Assembly: GCA_964397995.1 (NCBI GenBank)
Contig: CAYNLG010000053.1
Coordinates: forward strand, 1 to 27,525
Reading direction: 5' to 3'
DNA: 27,525 nucleotides
Source of the DNA: CAYNLG01 sp964397995
GTDB lineage: Bacteria; Planctomycetota; Phycisphaerae; FEN-1346
Position numbers and translations under genes: made by a program. Positions within the stretch are counted from its first letter, which is position 1. Each line of letters opens with the position of its first letter. The notes under the pieces were generated by a model, which saw only the letters and a program-made list of their open reading frames with translations, made no database searches and had not been told where the DNA came from. Shown here in pieces: positions 16,475-23,675 of the stretch.

Positions 16475-17380
16475 TCAGACCCGGGCGCGCCGGCGCCGCT
16501 GGTGGAGGAACCGGACAAGGGCCCGGTCGAAGGGCGTCCGCGTGGTGACGGTCGCGAAGTCCCCCCCGGCCTCGCCGATGCCCCGCCGGTAGGTGGCGGT
16601 CGTCGCCTCGACGCGGCGGCGGTAGTCGTCGCCGATGGCGTCGGCGTCGGTCTCGACGCGCTCGCCGGTCTCGGGGTCTTCCAGGACGACGGGCCCGTCG
16701 GCCTCCAGGAACCGTTCCATGGCGTCGAGCACCTGGAAGACGATGACGTCGTGGCCGCGGAAGACAAGGTGCCGCACGGCCTCCAGCACGGGGCCGGGGT
16801 CGTCGACGAGGTCGCTGGCGAGGACCACGAGGCTCCGCCGCCGCACCCGCCGCGCCACCGCGTGCAGCGCGGGCGCGAGCGCCGTCCGGCCGCGCCCCTC
16901 GGCCCGGGCCAGCGCCCCGAGCACCTCCACCAGGTGCCGGCGCGTCGCCTTCGGCGGAATCAGCCGCTCCAGGTCCGTGCCCAGGAGCCCGAGGCCGACG
17001 GCGTCGTTCTGGCGGTAGAGCAGGTGGCCGAGCGCCGCCGCCAGCGCCTGGGCGTAGGCCAGTTTCGTCATCCCGGCGTCCGGCCCGCGGTAGGCCATGC
17101 TGCGGCTCGTGTCGACCAGGAGGTAGGCGGCCAGGTTCGTCTCGGCCTCGAAGGTCTTGACGTAGAAGCGGTCGGTCTTGGCCCAGGCGGCCCAGTCGAG
17201 GGTCTTCGGGTCGTCGCCGGGGGTGTACTTGCGGTGCTCGGCGAACTCGAGGCTCGCGCCGCGGTAGGGCGAGCGGTGGAGCCCCGCCAGGAACCCCTCG
17301 ACGATGAACCTCGCCCGCAGGTCCAGACGCCGCACCTGCCGCGCCACCCCCGGGTCGAGATACGCCTCGGGCCGGACCAT
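16475..17380 (-). CDS. DUF58 domain protein (MoxR partner)
   Basis: A 301-residue protein with the characteristic DUF58 run: 'FAEHRKYTPGDDPKTLDWAA' (46-65), then 'TDRFYVKTFEAE' (69-80) and a VWA-like MIDAS 'LLVDTSRSM' (87-95). 'VVLASDLVDDPGP' resembles a later VWA strand. No membrane segment is seen, so it is likely cytoplasmic, in contrast to membrane-anchored DUF58 proteins. The ATG at 17380 comes one base after the moxR stop (TGACATG), giving tight translational coupling and excluding longer starts. DUF58 proteins are almost always encoded beside MoxR AAA+ ATPases and are thought to be their clients or adaptors. The C-terminus is rich in Arg. Confidence 0.9.
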   Translation of the reverse strand: MVRPEAYLDPGVARQVRRLDLRARFIVEGFLAGLHRSPYRGASLEFAEHRKYTPGDDPKTLDWAAWAKTDRFYVKTFEAETNLAAYLLVDTSRSMAYRGPDAGMTKLAYAQALAAALGHLLYRQNDAVGLGLLGTDLERLIPPKATRRHLVEVLGALARAEGRGRTALAPALHAVARRVRRRSLVVLASDLVDDPGPVLEAVRHLVFRGHDVIVFQVLDAMERFLEADGPVVLEDPETGERVETDADAIGDDYRRRVEATTATYRRGIGEAGGDFATVTTRTPFDRALVRFLHQRRRRARV

Positions 17381-17381
17381 G

Positions 17382-18389
17382 TCAGCGGTCCACGGGGGGT
17401 TCGGGAACGGTCTCCAGCAGCCGCTCAATGACGTCGACGGCGTCCAGACCGTCGGTCTCGGCGGCAAAGGTGGTGGCCACACGGTGGCGCAGCACGGGGA
17501 CCGCGGCCGCACGCAGGTCGTCGGTGCTGACGGCGGCCCGCCCGGCCATGGCGGCGAAGGCCTTGCCGGCGAGGATCAGGTGCTGGCCCGCGCGGGGACC
17601 GGCGCCCCATTCGACGAGTTCGCGGATGAACGCCGGGGCGCCCTCCTCGCCGGGGCGCGTCGCCCGAACCAGCTTGGCCGCATAGGCGACCACGTACTTC
17701 GAGACGGGCACCGCCAGGACCACCTCCTGGAGGGCCCGGATCTCGTCGGCCGACAGCAGCCGCTCGACGGGCCCCGGCGCGGCCGCGCCGGGGGGCATCA
17801 TGAGGATCCGCTCCTCCTCGGCCGCCGACGGATACGCCACGTGCACCGCGAACAGGAACCGGTCCAGCTGGGCCTCCGGCAGCGGGTAGGTGCCCTCGTG
17901 TTCGATGGGGTTCTGGGTGGCGATGACGAAGAACGGGTCGGGCAGGTCGCGCGTCGTCTGGCCGACGGTCACCTGGCGTTCCTGCATCGCCTCCAGGAGG
18001 GCCGACTGGGTCTTCGGCGGGGCCCGGTTGATCTCGTCCGCCAGGACGATGTTCGCGAAGAGCGGCCCGGGGACGTAGCGCATCTCGCGGCGGCCCTCGG
18101 GGGTCTGGTCGATGACGTCGGTGCCCGTGACGTCCGAGGGCATCAGGTCCGGCGTGAACTGGATCCGCTTGAACTCCAGGTCCAGCGCCTCGGCCAGCGA
18201 CCGGACCATCAGGGTCTTGGCCAGGCCTGGGACGCCGACCAGCAGGCAGTGGCCGCGGACGAAGATCGTCGCGAGCATCTGGTCCACGACCTCGCGTTGG
18301 CCTACAATGCGCTTGCCGACCTCGGCGACGAGATGGTCGCGGAGGCGCTTGAACTGTTCGAGGCGGGCGTCGAAGTCGTCGGGCGGCAT
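17382..18389 (-). CDS. MoxR family AAA+ ATPase
   Basis: A 335-residue AAA+ ATPase. Walker A is 'GVPGLAKT' (52-59), Walker B is 'IVLADEINRAPPKTQSALLE' (114-133), and sensor 1 is around 'FFVIATQNPIEHEGTYPLPE' (153-172). An arginine-finger region, 'QLDRFLF', follows at 174-180, then the C-terminal lid. MoxR ATPases are chaperone-like and help assemble VWA-domain complexes. The ATG at 18389 is chosen because an AGGA site lies six bases upstream and family homology begins there; the longer open frame upstream is antisense coding shadow. It is first in the operon with DUF58 and BatA-like genes. It is divergent from the fourth toroid-DUF4159 gene across 133 bases. Confidence 0.93.
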   Translation of the reverse strand: MPPDDFDARLEQFKRLRDHLVAEVGKRIVGQREVVDQMLATIFVRGHCLLVGVPGLAKTLMVRSLAEALDLEFKRIQFTPDLMPSDVTGTDVIDQTPEGRREMRYVPGPLFANIVLADEINRAPPKTQSALLEAMQERQVTVGQTTRDLPDPFFVIATQNPIEHEGTYPLPEAQLDRFLFAVHVAYPSAAEEERILMMPPGAAAPGPVERLLSADEIRALQEVVLAVPVSKYVVAYAAKLVRATRPGEEGAPAFIRELVEWGAGPRAGQHLILAGKAFAAMAGRAAVSTDDLRAAAVPVLRHRVATTFAAETDGLDAVDVIERLLETVPEPPVDR

Positions 18390-18522
18390 AGGCGGTCCTG
18401 ACAGGTCATGAATCCTTGTCTGTGCATCCGTCGTGTGCGGCGGCGGGCCTGGGGCTGAAGTCCCCCCGCGCCCCCGGTCGATAACGCGAGCGGCGGCCGC
18501 TCGGGGCCGCCGGGAGGGCTTC
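18390..18522. promoter_or_regulatory. Divergent intergenic region between moxR and DUF4159 paralogue 4
   Basis: These 133 bases separate the start codons of two divergent genes, so promoters for both must lie here or nearby. The only box-like elements seen are weak: GATAAC at 18480-18485 on the plus strand, with no convincing -35. GGGAGGGC at 18512-18519 is the ribosome site of paralogue 4. No operator-like palindrome was recognised. Confidence 0.4.
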
Positions 18523-20874
18523 ATGGGCGCGACCATCCTGCCGACCCGCGTCCGCCCCGCGGGCGGGCGCCTCCGCGTCGCCGCTGGCCTGCTGGCTCTA
18601 TCGGCCATCGCCGGGGCGATTCTGGCGGCTTTTCCGCGCCCCGGCCGCGCCGCCGACACTCCCTCCTCCGAGGCCGTCCGGACCGCCATCGCCCGCGCCG
18701 CCGGGCACCTGGAGCGCCTCCAGACCCCCGACGGCACTTGGCCGGACTACGCCTTCGCGGGCGGCGAAACCGCCATGGCCGCCTACGCCCTCCTCCAAGC
18801 CGGCGTCCGCCCGGGCGACCCCGCCCTCGAGCGGGCCCTGGCGGCCCTCGTGCAGGTCGAGAACGAGCGGACCTACGTCGTCGCCCTCAAGGCCCTCGCC
18901 TTCGCCGCCGCCGACCCCACGCGCTACCGCGCGCCGCTGCAGGCGGCCGTGGACTGGCTCCTGGAGGCCCAGCACGCCACCGGCGCCTGGGGCTACGCCG
19001 ACCCGGACGACGCCCTGCGCGAGGCCGGGGGCGGGCTGCGGCACGTGCGGAGCGCCGCCGAGCTCAGGCAACTGTTCGGCCGCACCGACCTCTCGAACAC
19101 CCAGTTCGCCGTCCTCGCCCTGGCCGAAGCCGAGACGGCCGGGGCCCACATCCCGGCCGAGGCGTGGACGAAGATCGACCGGCACCTCCGGACCACCCAA
19201 CTCGCGGGCGGCGGCTGGGGCTACGTCTTCGAGAGCCGCTCCGAGGGCGAGCCCTACGGCAGCGTCACCGCGGCCGCCCTCGCCAGCCTCTACCTCGTCC
19301 ACCAGCGCCTCGCTGCCGAGGAGCCCTCGGCGACCACCGCCGACCGGGCGGCGGCGCTGGAACGCGGCTTGGGATGGATCGCCGAGCATTACACGCTGGC
19401 GGAGAACCCGGGGCGCGGCCCGTCGTGGTACTACTTCTGGCTCTACGCCCTGGAACGGGCCGGCATCGCCTCCGGACGCCGCACCTTCGGCGCCCACGAC
19501 TGGTACCGCGAAGGGGCCGCGCGGCTGCTCCAGGCGCAGCGCGGCGACGGGTCCTGGACCGGCCGCATCCACCAGGATGCCGCGGCTCTGCTCTTCCTCG
19601 CCAAGGCCTTCAAGCCGCTGCTCGTCCAGCGCCTGGTCTGGCCCGCCTGGCGCGAGGACCCGCGGGACCTCGCGCGCCTGACGGCGTACCTGGACACGCG
19701 CGTGGGCGGGCGTGAACTGGGCTGGCAGACGGTCGACGCCGATGCCCCGCTGGAGACGCTGCTCGCCGCTCCGATACTCCACGTCGCCGGCACGGGCCCG
19801 GTGCGGCTGCTCGACGCGACCCTGGAGCGCCTGCGGGCGTACGTCCAGCAGGGCGGCCTGATCCTGTTCGACCCGACGGGCGGCGACGAGGCGTTCGTGG
19901 CGAGCGCGCGGCGGCTGGCGGGCGAGCTCTTCGAGGGGGCCGCCTTCGAGCCCTTGCCGCCCAACCACCCGCTCTACCGTGCCGCCCATCGCGTTCCGCC
20001 GCGCGGCCTGGAGGCGCTGGACCTCGGCTGCCGCGCGTCGGTCCTCCTCGCCCCCGACGGCCTGGGCGACGCGTGGGCGGCCGCCGAGGCGGGCGAGACG
20101 AACGACGCCCTCCGCCTCGGCGAGAACCTCGCCCAGTACGCCACCGGCGGCGAGCCCCTGCCCGACCGGCTCCACCACGCCACCGTCCTGGCCCTGCCCG
20201 AGCCCGGCCCTGTGCCGCGCGGCGCCCTCCGCATCGGCCAGATCCAGCACGGCGGGGACTGGCGGCCGCGGCCGTTCGCCCTGCCGGGGCTGCTGAAGGA
20301 GATGGCCTCGACGTTCGGCCTGTCGGTGGTGGCACGGCCGATGCCGGTGCGGCTGGCAATGCCGGGCGCCGAGGGCGAGGACGCCGCGGCCGCCGGCGCC
20401 TTGGAACGCCTCGGCACCTTCCCCGTCCTGTACCTTGTCGGGCACTACGCCCCGGATTTCTCGCCGGCCGAGCGGGCCGCCCTCAAGGCCTACCTCGACC
20501 GCGGCGGGTTCCTCTGGGCCGAAGCGTGTTGCGGCCGCGAGGCCTTCGGCCGCAGCTTCCGGGACCTGGTGGCCGCGATGTACCCGGACGCCAAGCTGAA
20601 GCGGCTCCCGGCCGACCACCCGATCTTCCAGAGCCCCGTCGGCTATCGTATCGACGAGATCGCCTACACCCAGGCCGTCCGGGCCGAGCAGCCCGACCTT
20701 CACGAGCCGGTCCTCTGGGGGCTGGAGCGCGGCGGGCACCTGGTGATCGTCTACAGCCCGTTCGGCATCGGCCCGGGGCTGGACCGTATCCAGACGTGGG
20801 GGGCCCGGTGCGTGGCGCCCGCGGACGCGCGGCGGCTGGCGGTCAACCTCCTGCTCTATGCCCTGACCGAGTAA
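18523..20874 (+). CDS. Secreted toroid + tandem DUF4159 protein, paralogue 4 (divergent)
   Basis: A 783-residue protein. The ATG at 18523 follows GGGAGGGC and starts a signal peptide or N-terminal anchor (hydrophobic ~18-37, possible cleavage near 'GRAA' at 44). Toroid repeats include 'QTPDGTWPDY' (67-76), 'HATGAWGYAD' (151-160), 'AGGGWGYVF' (228-236) and 'QRGDGSWTG' (339-347). 'FWLYALERAGIASG' and 'DWYREGA' match the tandem trio. Two DUF4159-like domains lie at ~365-545 and ~566-783. Domain A is degenerate: 'LFDPTGGD' stands where the trio has the Cys motif. Domain B is canonical, with 'GGFLWAEACCG' (661-671), 'LPADHPIF' (695-702) and 'IVYSPFG'. The CPC and SCAW motifs of the trio are missing. 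It is divergent from moxR, which suggests a link to that system. Likely periplasmic; function unknown. Confidence 0.86.
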   Translation: MGATILPTRVRPAGGRLRVAAGLLALSAIAGAILAAFPRPGRAADTPSSEAVRTAIARAAGHLERLQTPDGTWPDYAFAGGETAMAAYALLQAGVRPGDPALERALAALVQVENERTYVVALKALAFAAADPTRYRAPLQAAVDWLLEAQHATGAWGYADPDDALREAGGGLRHVRSAAELRQLFGRTDLSNTQFAVLALAEAETAGAHIPAEAWTKIDRHLRTTQLAGGGWGYVFESRSEGEPYGSVTAAALASLYLVHQRLAAEEPSATTADRAAALERGLGWIAEHYTLAENPGRGPSWYYFWLYALERAGIASGRRTFGAHDWYREGAARLLQAQRGDGSWTGRIHQDAAALLFLAKAFKPLLVQRLVWPAWREDPRDLARLTAYLDTRVGGRELGWQTVDADAPLETLLAAPILHVAGTGPVRLLDATLERLRAYVQQGGLILFDPTGGDEAFVASARRLAGELFEGAAFEPLPPNHPLYRAAHRVPPRGLEALDLGCRASVLLAPDGLGDAWAAAEAGETNDALRLGENLAQYATGGEPLPDRLHHATVLALPEPGPVPRGALRIGQIQHGGDWRPRPFALPGLLKEMASTFGLSVVARPMPVRLAMPGAEGEDAAAAGALERLGTFPVLYLVGHYAPDFSPAERAALKAYLDRGGFLWAEACCGREAFGRSFRDLVAAMYPDAKLKRLPADHPIFQSPVGYRIDEIAYTQAVRAEQPDLHEPVLWGLERGGHLVIVYSPFGIGPGLDRIQTWGARCVAPADARRLAVNLLLYALTE

Positions 20875-20891
20875 CCTGCTCCCCCGCGGCC

Positions 20892-22073
20892 TCACCCGAG
20901 CAGGGCGCGGTGCCGGACCAGGGCCTCGGCCAGCCGGACCACGTCCTGTTCCGTGTGCGACGCCGACAGGCTGACGCGGAGGCGGCTGGTGCGCGGCGGC
21001 ACCGTGGGCGGGCGGATGGCCGGGCAGAACAGGCCCTCGGCCAGGAGCCGGCCGGCCAGGTCGACCGCGCGGCCGGGGTCGCCGACGGGAATCGGTACGA
21101 GGGGCGTCGCGCCGCGGGGGACGGCCAGTCCGGCGTCGCGGAGCCGCGTCCGCAGGGCCTCGGCCAGGGCCAGCACGCGAGCCCGCCGCGCGGGCTCGTC
21201 GCGGACGAGCGCCAGCGCCGCCCGGGCCGCCTCGCACGCCGCCGGCGGCAGGGCCGTCGTGTACATGAACGCCCGGGCCCGGGTGACGAGCAGGTCCACG
21301 AGGCCGCGGTCGGCGGCCACGAAGCCGCCCAGGCCGCCGAGCGCCTTCGAGAGGGTGCCGACGCTCGCCGTGACCGCGAGGCGGTGCCCCGCGGCGGCGA
21401 CGGCCTCGGCGAGGCCCGCCCCCGTCGGGCCCAACACGCCCGTCGCGTGGGCCTCGTCGAGCAGCAGCCGCGCGCCCGTCTCCTCGGCCAATTCGGACAG
21501 GGCCCCCAGCGGCGCCAGGTCCCCGTCCATCGAGAAGACCGTGTCGGTAACGAGCAGGACGCGCCCCGCGCCGGCCTCGCGCGCCTTGGCGACGCACCGC
21601 GCGGCATCGGCGGCGTCGGCGTGGCGGTACCGCAGCAGCCGCGCGCCCGAGAGGCGGGCCGCGTCCACCAGACTCGCATGGTTCGCCCGGTCCATGACGA
21701 CCGCGTCGCCGCGCCCGGCCAGCGCGGCGACGAGGCCCAGGTTCGCCTGGTACCCGGTCGAGGAGACGAGGGCGGCCTCGGTGTGCTTGAAGGCGGCGAG
21801 GTCGGCTTCGAGGGCGGCATGGGCGTCGGTGTGGCCGGCGACGAGGCGGCTCGCGCCCGCGCCCCAGCCCCAGCGGTCGATGGCGCGGCGCGCGGCCTCG
21901 CGGACGCGGGGGTGCCCCGCCAAGCCCAGGTAATCGTTCGAGGCGAAGCCGACGACCTCGCGCCCGTCGGCGAGGGCGAAGCGCACGCCGTCGCCCGGCC
22001 CGCGCGCGGTCAGCACGCGCCGGAGGCCCTCGGCCTCCAAAGCCTCCAGCGTCTCGCGCACCCAAGTGTCCAT
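20892..22073 (-). CDS. bioF: Alpha-oxoamine synthase, BioF/Kbl type (8-amino-7-oxononanoate synthase-like)
   Basis: A 393-residue fold-type I PLP enzyme. Family landmarks are 'FASNDYLGLAGHP' (43-55), 'GAGASRLVAG' (71-80), 'NHASLVDAARLSGA' (131-144) and 'DEAHATGVLG' (206-215), plus the PLP-binding Lys243 in 'GTLSKALGG'. BioF condenses pimeloyl-ACP/CoA with alanine in biotin synthesis; Kbl uses acetyl-CoA and glycine. No bioA, bioD, bioB or tdh is beside it, so the choice between BioF, Kbl and related synthases rests on the BioF-like 'GGLGGF' and 'AIRPPTVP' segments. The start at 22073 is chosen for GGGGAG nine bases upstream; an ATG at 22094 is an alternative without a ribosome site. It converges with DUF4159 paralogue 4, 17 bases apart. 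Confidence 0.88.
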   Translation of the reverse strand: MDTWVRETLEALEAEGLRRVLTARGPGDGVRFALADGREVVGFASNDYLGLAGHPRVREAARRAIDRWGWGAGASRLVAGHTDAHAALEADLAAFKHTEAALVSSTGYQANLGLVAALAGRGDAVVMDRANHASLVDAARLSGARLLRYRHADAADAARCVAKAREAGAGRVLLVTDTVFSMDGDLAPLGALSELAEETGARLLLDEAHATGVLGPTGAGLAEAVAAAGHRLAVTASVGTLSKALGGLGGFVAADRGLVDLLVTRARAFMYTTALPPAACEAARAALALVRDEPARRARVLALAEALRTRLRDAGLAVPRGATPLVPIPVGDPGRAVDLAGRLLAEGLFCPAIRPPTVPPRTSRLRVSLSASHTEQDVVRLAEALVRHRALLG

Positions 22074-22160
22074 CCGGGCCGACTCCCCGCTCATCCCGCG
22101 CCCACTGTACCGGATGGCGGGGCCGCGGGCCAAGAGGCGGGCCCGCGGCCCCGCGGGGAG

Positions 22161-22382
22161 TCACGGGTCCGGGTCGTCGGTGCGGGGCAGCTCGTCCTCC
22201 GCGAGCGGGTTCGTCAGGAGGAGGTCATACCACGCCAGGTACAGGTGGCGGCACGCGCGCGACAAGGGCTCGCTGTAGGCGTCGCCTTCGGCCTGCATCG
22301 CGTCGCGGATGGCCTCGACTCTGCCAAGGCCCTCGTCAAGGGCCTGGAGTGCCCTGGCCCGTCTCTCTCGTTCCGGTGTCAT
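22161..22382 (-). CDS. Small hypothetical protein, 73 aa
   Basis: I do not recognise this family. The ATG at 22382 has a good AGGGAG (22390-22395) seven bases upstream, which supports a real gene. The protein is soluble and acidic overall. A charged helical N-terminal half ('MTPERERRARALQALDEGL') leads to a short aromatic segment ('HLYLAWYDLLL'), then a Pro/Asp-rich tail. No Cys, no signal peptide and no membrane span are seen. It lies 87 bases upstream of the bioF-like gene on the same strand and could be co-transcribed with it. Confidence 0.55.
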   Translation of the reverse strand: MTPERERRARALQALDEGLGRVEAIRDAMQAEGDAYSEPLSRACRHLYLAWYDLLLTNPLAEDELPRTDDPDP

Positions 22383-22962
22383 GGTCCGGCTCCCTGGAGT
22401 GGCACGGGGGTCGCGGCCCGGCTTGGCGATGCGGGGCCCGCGTGCACCTTCGGCACGGGGGGTAGCCGACGCGGCGGGCGGCGATACGTGCCCATCTGGA
22501 GCTTGACCATGGCGCCTGGGGCGGGTACACTAGCTGTGGTGGTTCCCGGTGACCCAGGGCACAACTTGGCGAGCCTTGCGGGCTGTGGGTCAACCAGCGG
22601 TCCGCTACCGCACCCCGGGGCGGCTTGGCGTAGCCGGTCAGCTTCTCCCAAGCCCCCCCGGGTTTTCTATGTTCAGGTTGGGTCCGATGCGTCCCTCCCG
22701 GCGTCTGCCATCTTGGGGGTGCTCCAGCTTCACCCCCTGAGTGTTGAGGGTCTCCGGGCGCGGCCGATTCAGGTCAGTGCGCTTCCCACACGGGTCGGCC
22801 CGTACCGGCTACGGTCGGGCCTCGGACGCCTGGGCCGGGCTGGGCAGGACGGCGATCCGCCGGCCGGCGTGTTCCCCCTGCTGGACCCCCTTTTTCCCGG
22901 CCTCTGCGGCGATCTGCGCCTCCCCAGGCGCAGGTGCGTCGTGCGGCGTACGGCGGGACGTC
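22383..22962. other. Gene-free, hairpin-rich stretch of about 580 bases
   Basis: No reading frame here has both a ribosome site and protein-like composition. Several perfect inverted repeats are visible: GACCC/GGGTC (22551-22555 with 22587-22591), GCGGT/ACCGC around 22597-22611, CGGCT/AGCCG (22621-22625 with 22632-22636) and CTGCGCCT/AGGCGCAG with a CCCC loop (22914-22933). The text has long C and G runs unlike the coding DNA around it. It could be a structured RNA or the decayed remains of an element linked to the CI-like regulator. No tmRNA, RNase P, SRP or tRNA signature was recognised. Confidence 0.4.
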
Positions 22963-23009
22963 CGGAGAATGTGGTGTCCGGAAGTGAACTTCCCCGTTGA
23001 CATTCTCCG
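22963..23009. promoter_or_regulatory. Nested palindromes upstream of and overlapping the regulator promoter (candidate operator)
   Basis: An outer 10-bp perfect inverted repeat, CGGAGAATGT (22963-22972) and ACATTCTCCG (23000-23009), surrounds an inner repeat, GGAAGT-GA-ACTTCC (22980-22993). The two repeats are centred within half a base of each other. The right outer arm overlaps the -35 box at 22997-23002, so a bound protein would block or alter RNA polymerase access. The adjacent HTH regulator is the obvious candidate ligand. Confidence 0.6.
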
Positions 23010-23024
23010 TCCTTTGCCTATCAT
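22997..23024 (+). promoter_or_regulatory. Near-consensus promoter of the CI-like regulator
   Basis: A perfect TTGACA (22997-23002) is followed after 16 bases by TATCAT (23019-23024, 5/6 match). It lies 77 bases before the GTG and 86 before the ATG of the regulator gene. The local AT-richness stands out from the surrounding DNA. Confidence 0.7.
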
Positions 23025-23060
23025 AGCATTCAGAGCCGCACCATCGCGACCCCCGCCACT

Positions 23061-23071
23061 GTAGATTCTAC
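23061..23071. promoter_or_regulatory. Small palindrome in the regulator leader
   Basis: GTAGA-T-TCTAC is an 11-base inverted repeat about 30-45 bases downstream of the predicted transcription start and upstream of the regulator start codon. It could be a second operator site or chance; it is unlike the upstream palindromes in sequence. Confidence 0.25.
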
Positions 23072-23101
23072 GCTGGCACAAAGGGCAAGTCAAGGCTGTG
23101 C

Positions 23102-23668
23102 GTGCCGCAAATGAGGAAAAGAGCCGTGTGGACGCTGACGCAGCGCATGCATATGATTATTGGGGCCGTCTGGGCCGGGAAGCAGAACCGCGCCGCCGCC
23201 GCCACCGGCGTATCTGCCCAGAGTCTGGGCGACTACCTGGGGGAGCGCACGAATCCCCCGTTTGAGTACCTGCAGCGGATGGCCCGTGAGGCCGGTGTCA
23301 GCGAGGCGTGGCTCATCTATGGCCGCGGCCCGATGGTGCCCGGGGCCGAGGAAACGGGCGAAAGCGAGCCGGCGCGCGGGGCCGCCCCACCGGCCAGCCA
23401 CGTCCTGGCAGGCCATGATGCAGACGCGTCGCACCGCGCGCCCGCCGATGACCGCTGGACGCGTCTGGCCGAGGATGTGGTGCGGCAGCAAGGCGAGCAA
23501 CTCAAGGCGAAGGACGAGCAGATCGAGAAACTGAACGAACATATCAAGCGGATGACGAGGGTCTTCGAGGCGCTCGGCCTGGCCCAAGCCGAAGCCATCC
23601 GCAACGACGCGAAGGACGGCCGCGAGGGCCACGGCCCGACGTCGATTCGGTTCCCCAAGAGCGGCTGA
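23102..23668 (+). CDS. CI/XRE-like helix-turn-helix regulator with a coiled-coil C-terminus
   Basis: 188 residues from a GTG at 23102 (AAGG six bases upstream) or 185 from the ATG at 23111; the start is uncertain. The N-terminal ~75 residues look like a phage-CI-type HTH domain. 'NRAAAATGVSAQSLGDYL' fits the HTH, and 'PPFEYLQRMAREAGVSEAWL' leads to 'IYGRGPM', matching the 'WLLTGEGPM' ending of such domains. A Pro/Ala/Glu-rich linker (~75-115) follows, then a charged coiled coil (~120-160, with 'QLKAKDEQIEKLNEHIKRM') likely for oligomerisation. There is no LexA/CI autoprotease domain. It likely binds the palindromes in its own promoter (inference). No integrase or phage structural gene is in the window. 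It converges with the SDR gene, 5 bases apart. Confidence 0.75.
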   Translation: MPQMRKRAVWTLTQRMHMIIGAVWAGKQNRAAAATGVSAQSLGDYLGERTNPPFEYLQRMAREAGVSEAWLIYGRGPMVPGAEETGESEPARGAAPPASHVLAGHDADASHRAPADDRWTRLAEDVVRQQGEQLKAKDEQIEKLNEHIKRMTRVFEALGLAQAEAIRNDAKDGREGHGPTSIRFPKSG

Positions 23669-23675
23669 GCCGCTC
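23659..23675. terminator. Palindrome spanning two convergent stop codons
   Basis: GAGCGGCT-G-AGCCGCTC is an 8-bp perfect inverted repeat that includes the regulator stop and reaches the SDR stop codon. As RNA it would fold into a 6-bp stem with a 5-base loop on either strand, so it may act as a bidirectional terminator. No T-tract follows. Confidence 0.4.

Noticed and set aside
14528..17431. A 967-codon plus-strand frame opposite the BatA-like and DUF58 genes
   Set aside because: Shadow of the minus-strand operon; no domain or ribosome site.
22379..22510. A 43-codon minus-strand frame whose stop overlaps the ATG of the 73-aa gene (ATGA)
   Set aside because: No ribosome site and Pro/Arg-rich composition; the overlap is suggestive but not enough.
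18598..23000. Long antisense frames opposite DUF4159 paralogue 4 and bioF (18598-22164 minus, 20073-23000 plus)
   Set aside because: Arg/Gly/Pro-rich translations without motifs, crossing gene ends and the gene-free region.
22809..23093. A minus-strand frame starting TTG with a 'CPLCQRR' zinc-ribbon-like beginning
   Set aside because: It runs through the regulator promoter and palindromes, uses a TTG start without a ribosome site, and has no further zinc motif.
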